A DNA stretch of 64,000 nt from Antarcticimicrobium sp. (lineage in GTDB: Bacteria > Pseudomonadota > Alphaproteobacteria > Rhodobacterales > Rhodobacteraceae), in NCBI RefSeq assembly GCF_029212575.1, contig NZ_JARGPK010000048.1, positions 1 through 64,000 of the forward strand. The letters run 5' to 3'. Of this stretch, positions 63,657 through 64,000 are shown one piece after another. The position numbers and the translations under genes are program-made. The notes beneath the pieces are model-generated. The model did not search any database. It was not told where the DNA came from and worked only from the letters and a program-made list of their open reading frames with translations. Within the stretch, counting starts at the first letter, position 1. The number at the start of each line of letters is the position of its first letter.

Positions 63657-63746
63657 GGCGGAGACGATGGGATTCGAACCCACGAGACCCTTCCGGGCCT
63701 ACTCCCTTAGCAGGGGAGCGCCTTCGACCACTCGGCCACGTCTCCG
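63657..63746 (-). tRNA. tRNA-Ser (anticodon GCT)
   Basis: The minus strand folds as a class II tRNA: a GGAGACG acceptor pairing with CGTCTCC, D-arm GGCCGAGTGGTC, anticodon arm with CTGCTAA in the loop (anticodon GCT, reading AGC/AGU Ser codons), long variable arm, T-arm GGGTTCGAATCCC, and encoded CCA at 63659-63657. Confidence 0.95.
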
Positions 63747-63825
63747 CCGACCCGTTTACAGAGGCCGGGCGCCAGGGACAAGCCCACAATCTCCGTTTTT
63801 GCGGGATTTCCTTGCCCTGCCCCAC

Positions 63826-63851
63826 GACCGGTCCCGCGGCGCGGACCGGTC
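63826..63851. other. Perfect 9-bp inverted repeat downstream of ychF
   Basis: GACCGGTCC (63826-63834) and GGACCGGTC (63843-63851) enclose an 8-base GC-rich loop. It could stop transcription from ychF, but no T-run follows on the minus strand, so a protein site or a factor-dependent terminator is as likely. Confidence 0.45.
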
Positions 63852-63896
63852 ATCTGTTCGGTCGCGCGGAAGGGGGCTGCGCCACCCACTGTCTGA

Positions 63897-64000
63897 TCAG
63901 GTGTTGAACAGGAAATGCATCACGTCGCCGTCGCTGACGACGTAGGATTTGCCCTCGGCCCGCATCTTGCCGGCCTCCTTGGCGCCCTGCTCGCCGCCAT
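63897..64000 (-). CDS. ychF: Ribosome-binding ATPase YchF, 3' end only
   Basis: The last 34 codons are in the window and end [18 protein letters not shown], the TGS-domain terminus of YchF (consensus DGDVMHFRFNV); [13 protein letters not shown] before it also fits. YchF is an Obg-family ATPase that binds ribosomes and is conserved in the chromosome. The gene starts beyond the window's right edge. Confidence 0.9.
   Translation of the reverse strand, partial: GGEQGAKEAGKMRAEGKSYVVSDGDVMHFLFNT

Noticed and set aside
63438..63710. Plus-strand 90-codon open frame across the tRNA-Ser gene
   Set aside because: Its end (GGDDGIRTHETLPGLLP) is the familiar false translation of a tRNA-Ser antisense strand; there is no ribosome-binding site.
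63357..63746. tRNA-Ser as the attachment site of the prophage
   Set aside because: The integrase is a serine recombinase, which rarely uses tRNA genes. The tRNA is intact and 10 kb beyond the last phage gene, with no repeat of its 3' end seen at the prophage borders.

Overview
The window reads as a GC-rich alphaproteobacterial chromosome, most likely of the Rhodobacteraceae. Pointers are a CIRCE-controlled groESL operon, a small Lys-rich protein typical of alphaproteobacteria downstream of groEL, phage families that I know mainly from Rhodobacterales, and a chromosomal tRNA-Ser/ychF edge on the right. No rRNA operon and no CRISPR array are visible.

Layout. (1) 1-13.4 kb is an accessory chromosomal region. 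It opens with remains of two insertion sequences. A minus-strand group follows, with two transglutaminase-fold proteins and several small proteins. Next come a coupled DUF1611 ATPase / PLP-dependent racemase pair and a three-gene unit ending in an exported protein built of seven Cys-pair repeats. The region closes with small conserved genes, a Crp/Fnr-type regulator, and groES-groEL behind a CIRCE operator. (2) About 13.6-53.55 kb is an apparently intact temperate siphovirus prophage of about 40 kb. Its minus-strand late module follows the lambda order: Nu1, A, W, B, C, D, E, FII, Z, U, V, G/GT, H, tail tip, then holin candidate, endolysin and spanins. Two plus-strand cargo genes (DUF2971, DUF1186/SEC-C) interrupt it. 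Early minus-strand genes encode a C5 methyltransferase, a ParB-N6-adenine methyltransferase, a RuvC-like resolvase, a D5-type primase-helicase and a Cas4/RecB-like nuclease. The plus-strand arm carries an unrecognised gene pair, a sigma-like factor, a Sak4-like ATPase with a likely ssDNA-binding partner, an SF2 helicase, and a DUF2924 / serine recombinase / HTH cassette. (3) 53.6-63.4 kb is a defence operon: a BrxR-like WYL regulator, HsdR, HsdM and HsdS, then a DUF3696 ATPase translationally coupled to a protein with a degenerate phospholipase-D motif. (4) 63.4-64 kb is the chromosomal edge, with tRNA-Ser(GCT) and the 3' end of ychF.

The most interesting points are: the ATPase/PLD-like pair at the end of the type I restriction operon; the unrecognised two-gene phage cargo at 44.4-46.8 kb; a textbook A_AAA_AAC -1 frameshift site that would fuse a zinc-binding extension onto the tail chaperone; a von Willebrand A domain inserted in a tail-tip protein; a C5 methyltransferase gene with a long WPTP-rich overlapping frame; and a shared promoter architecture for the two early minus-strand phage units. 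All family assignments come from reading the sequence and from memory of the families; no database search was run.
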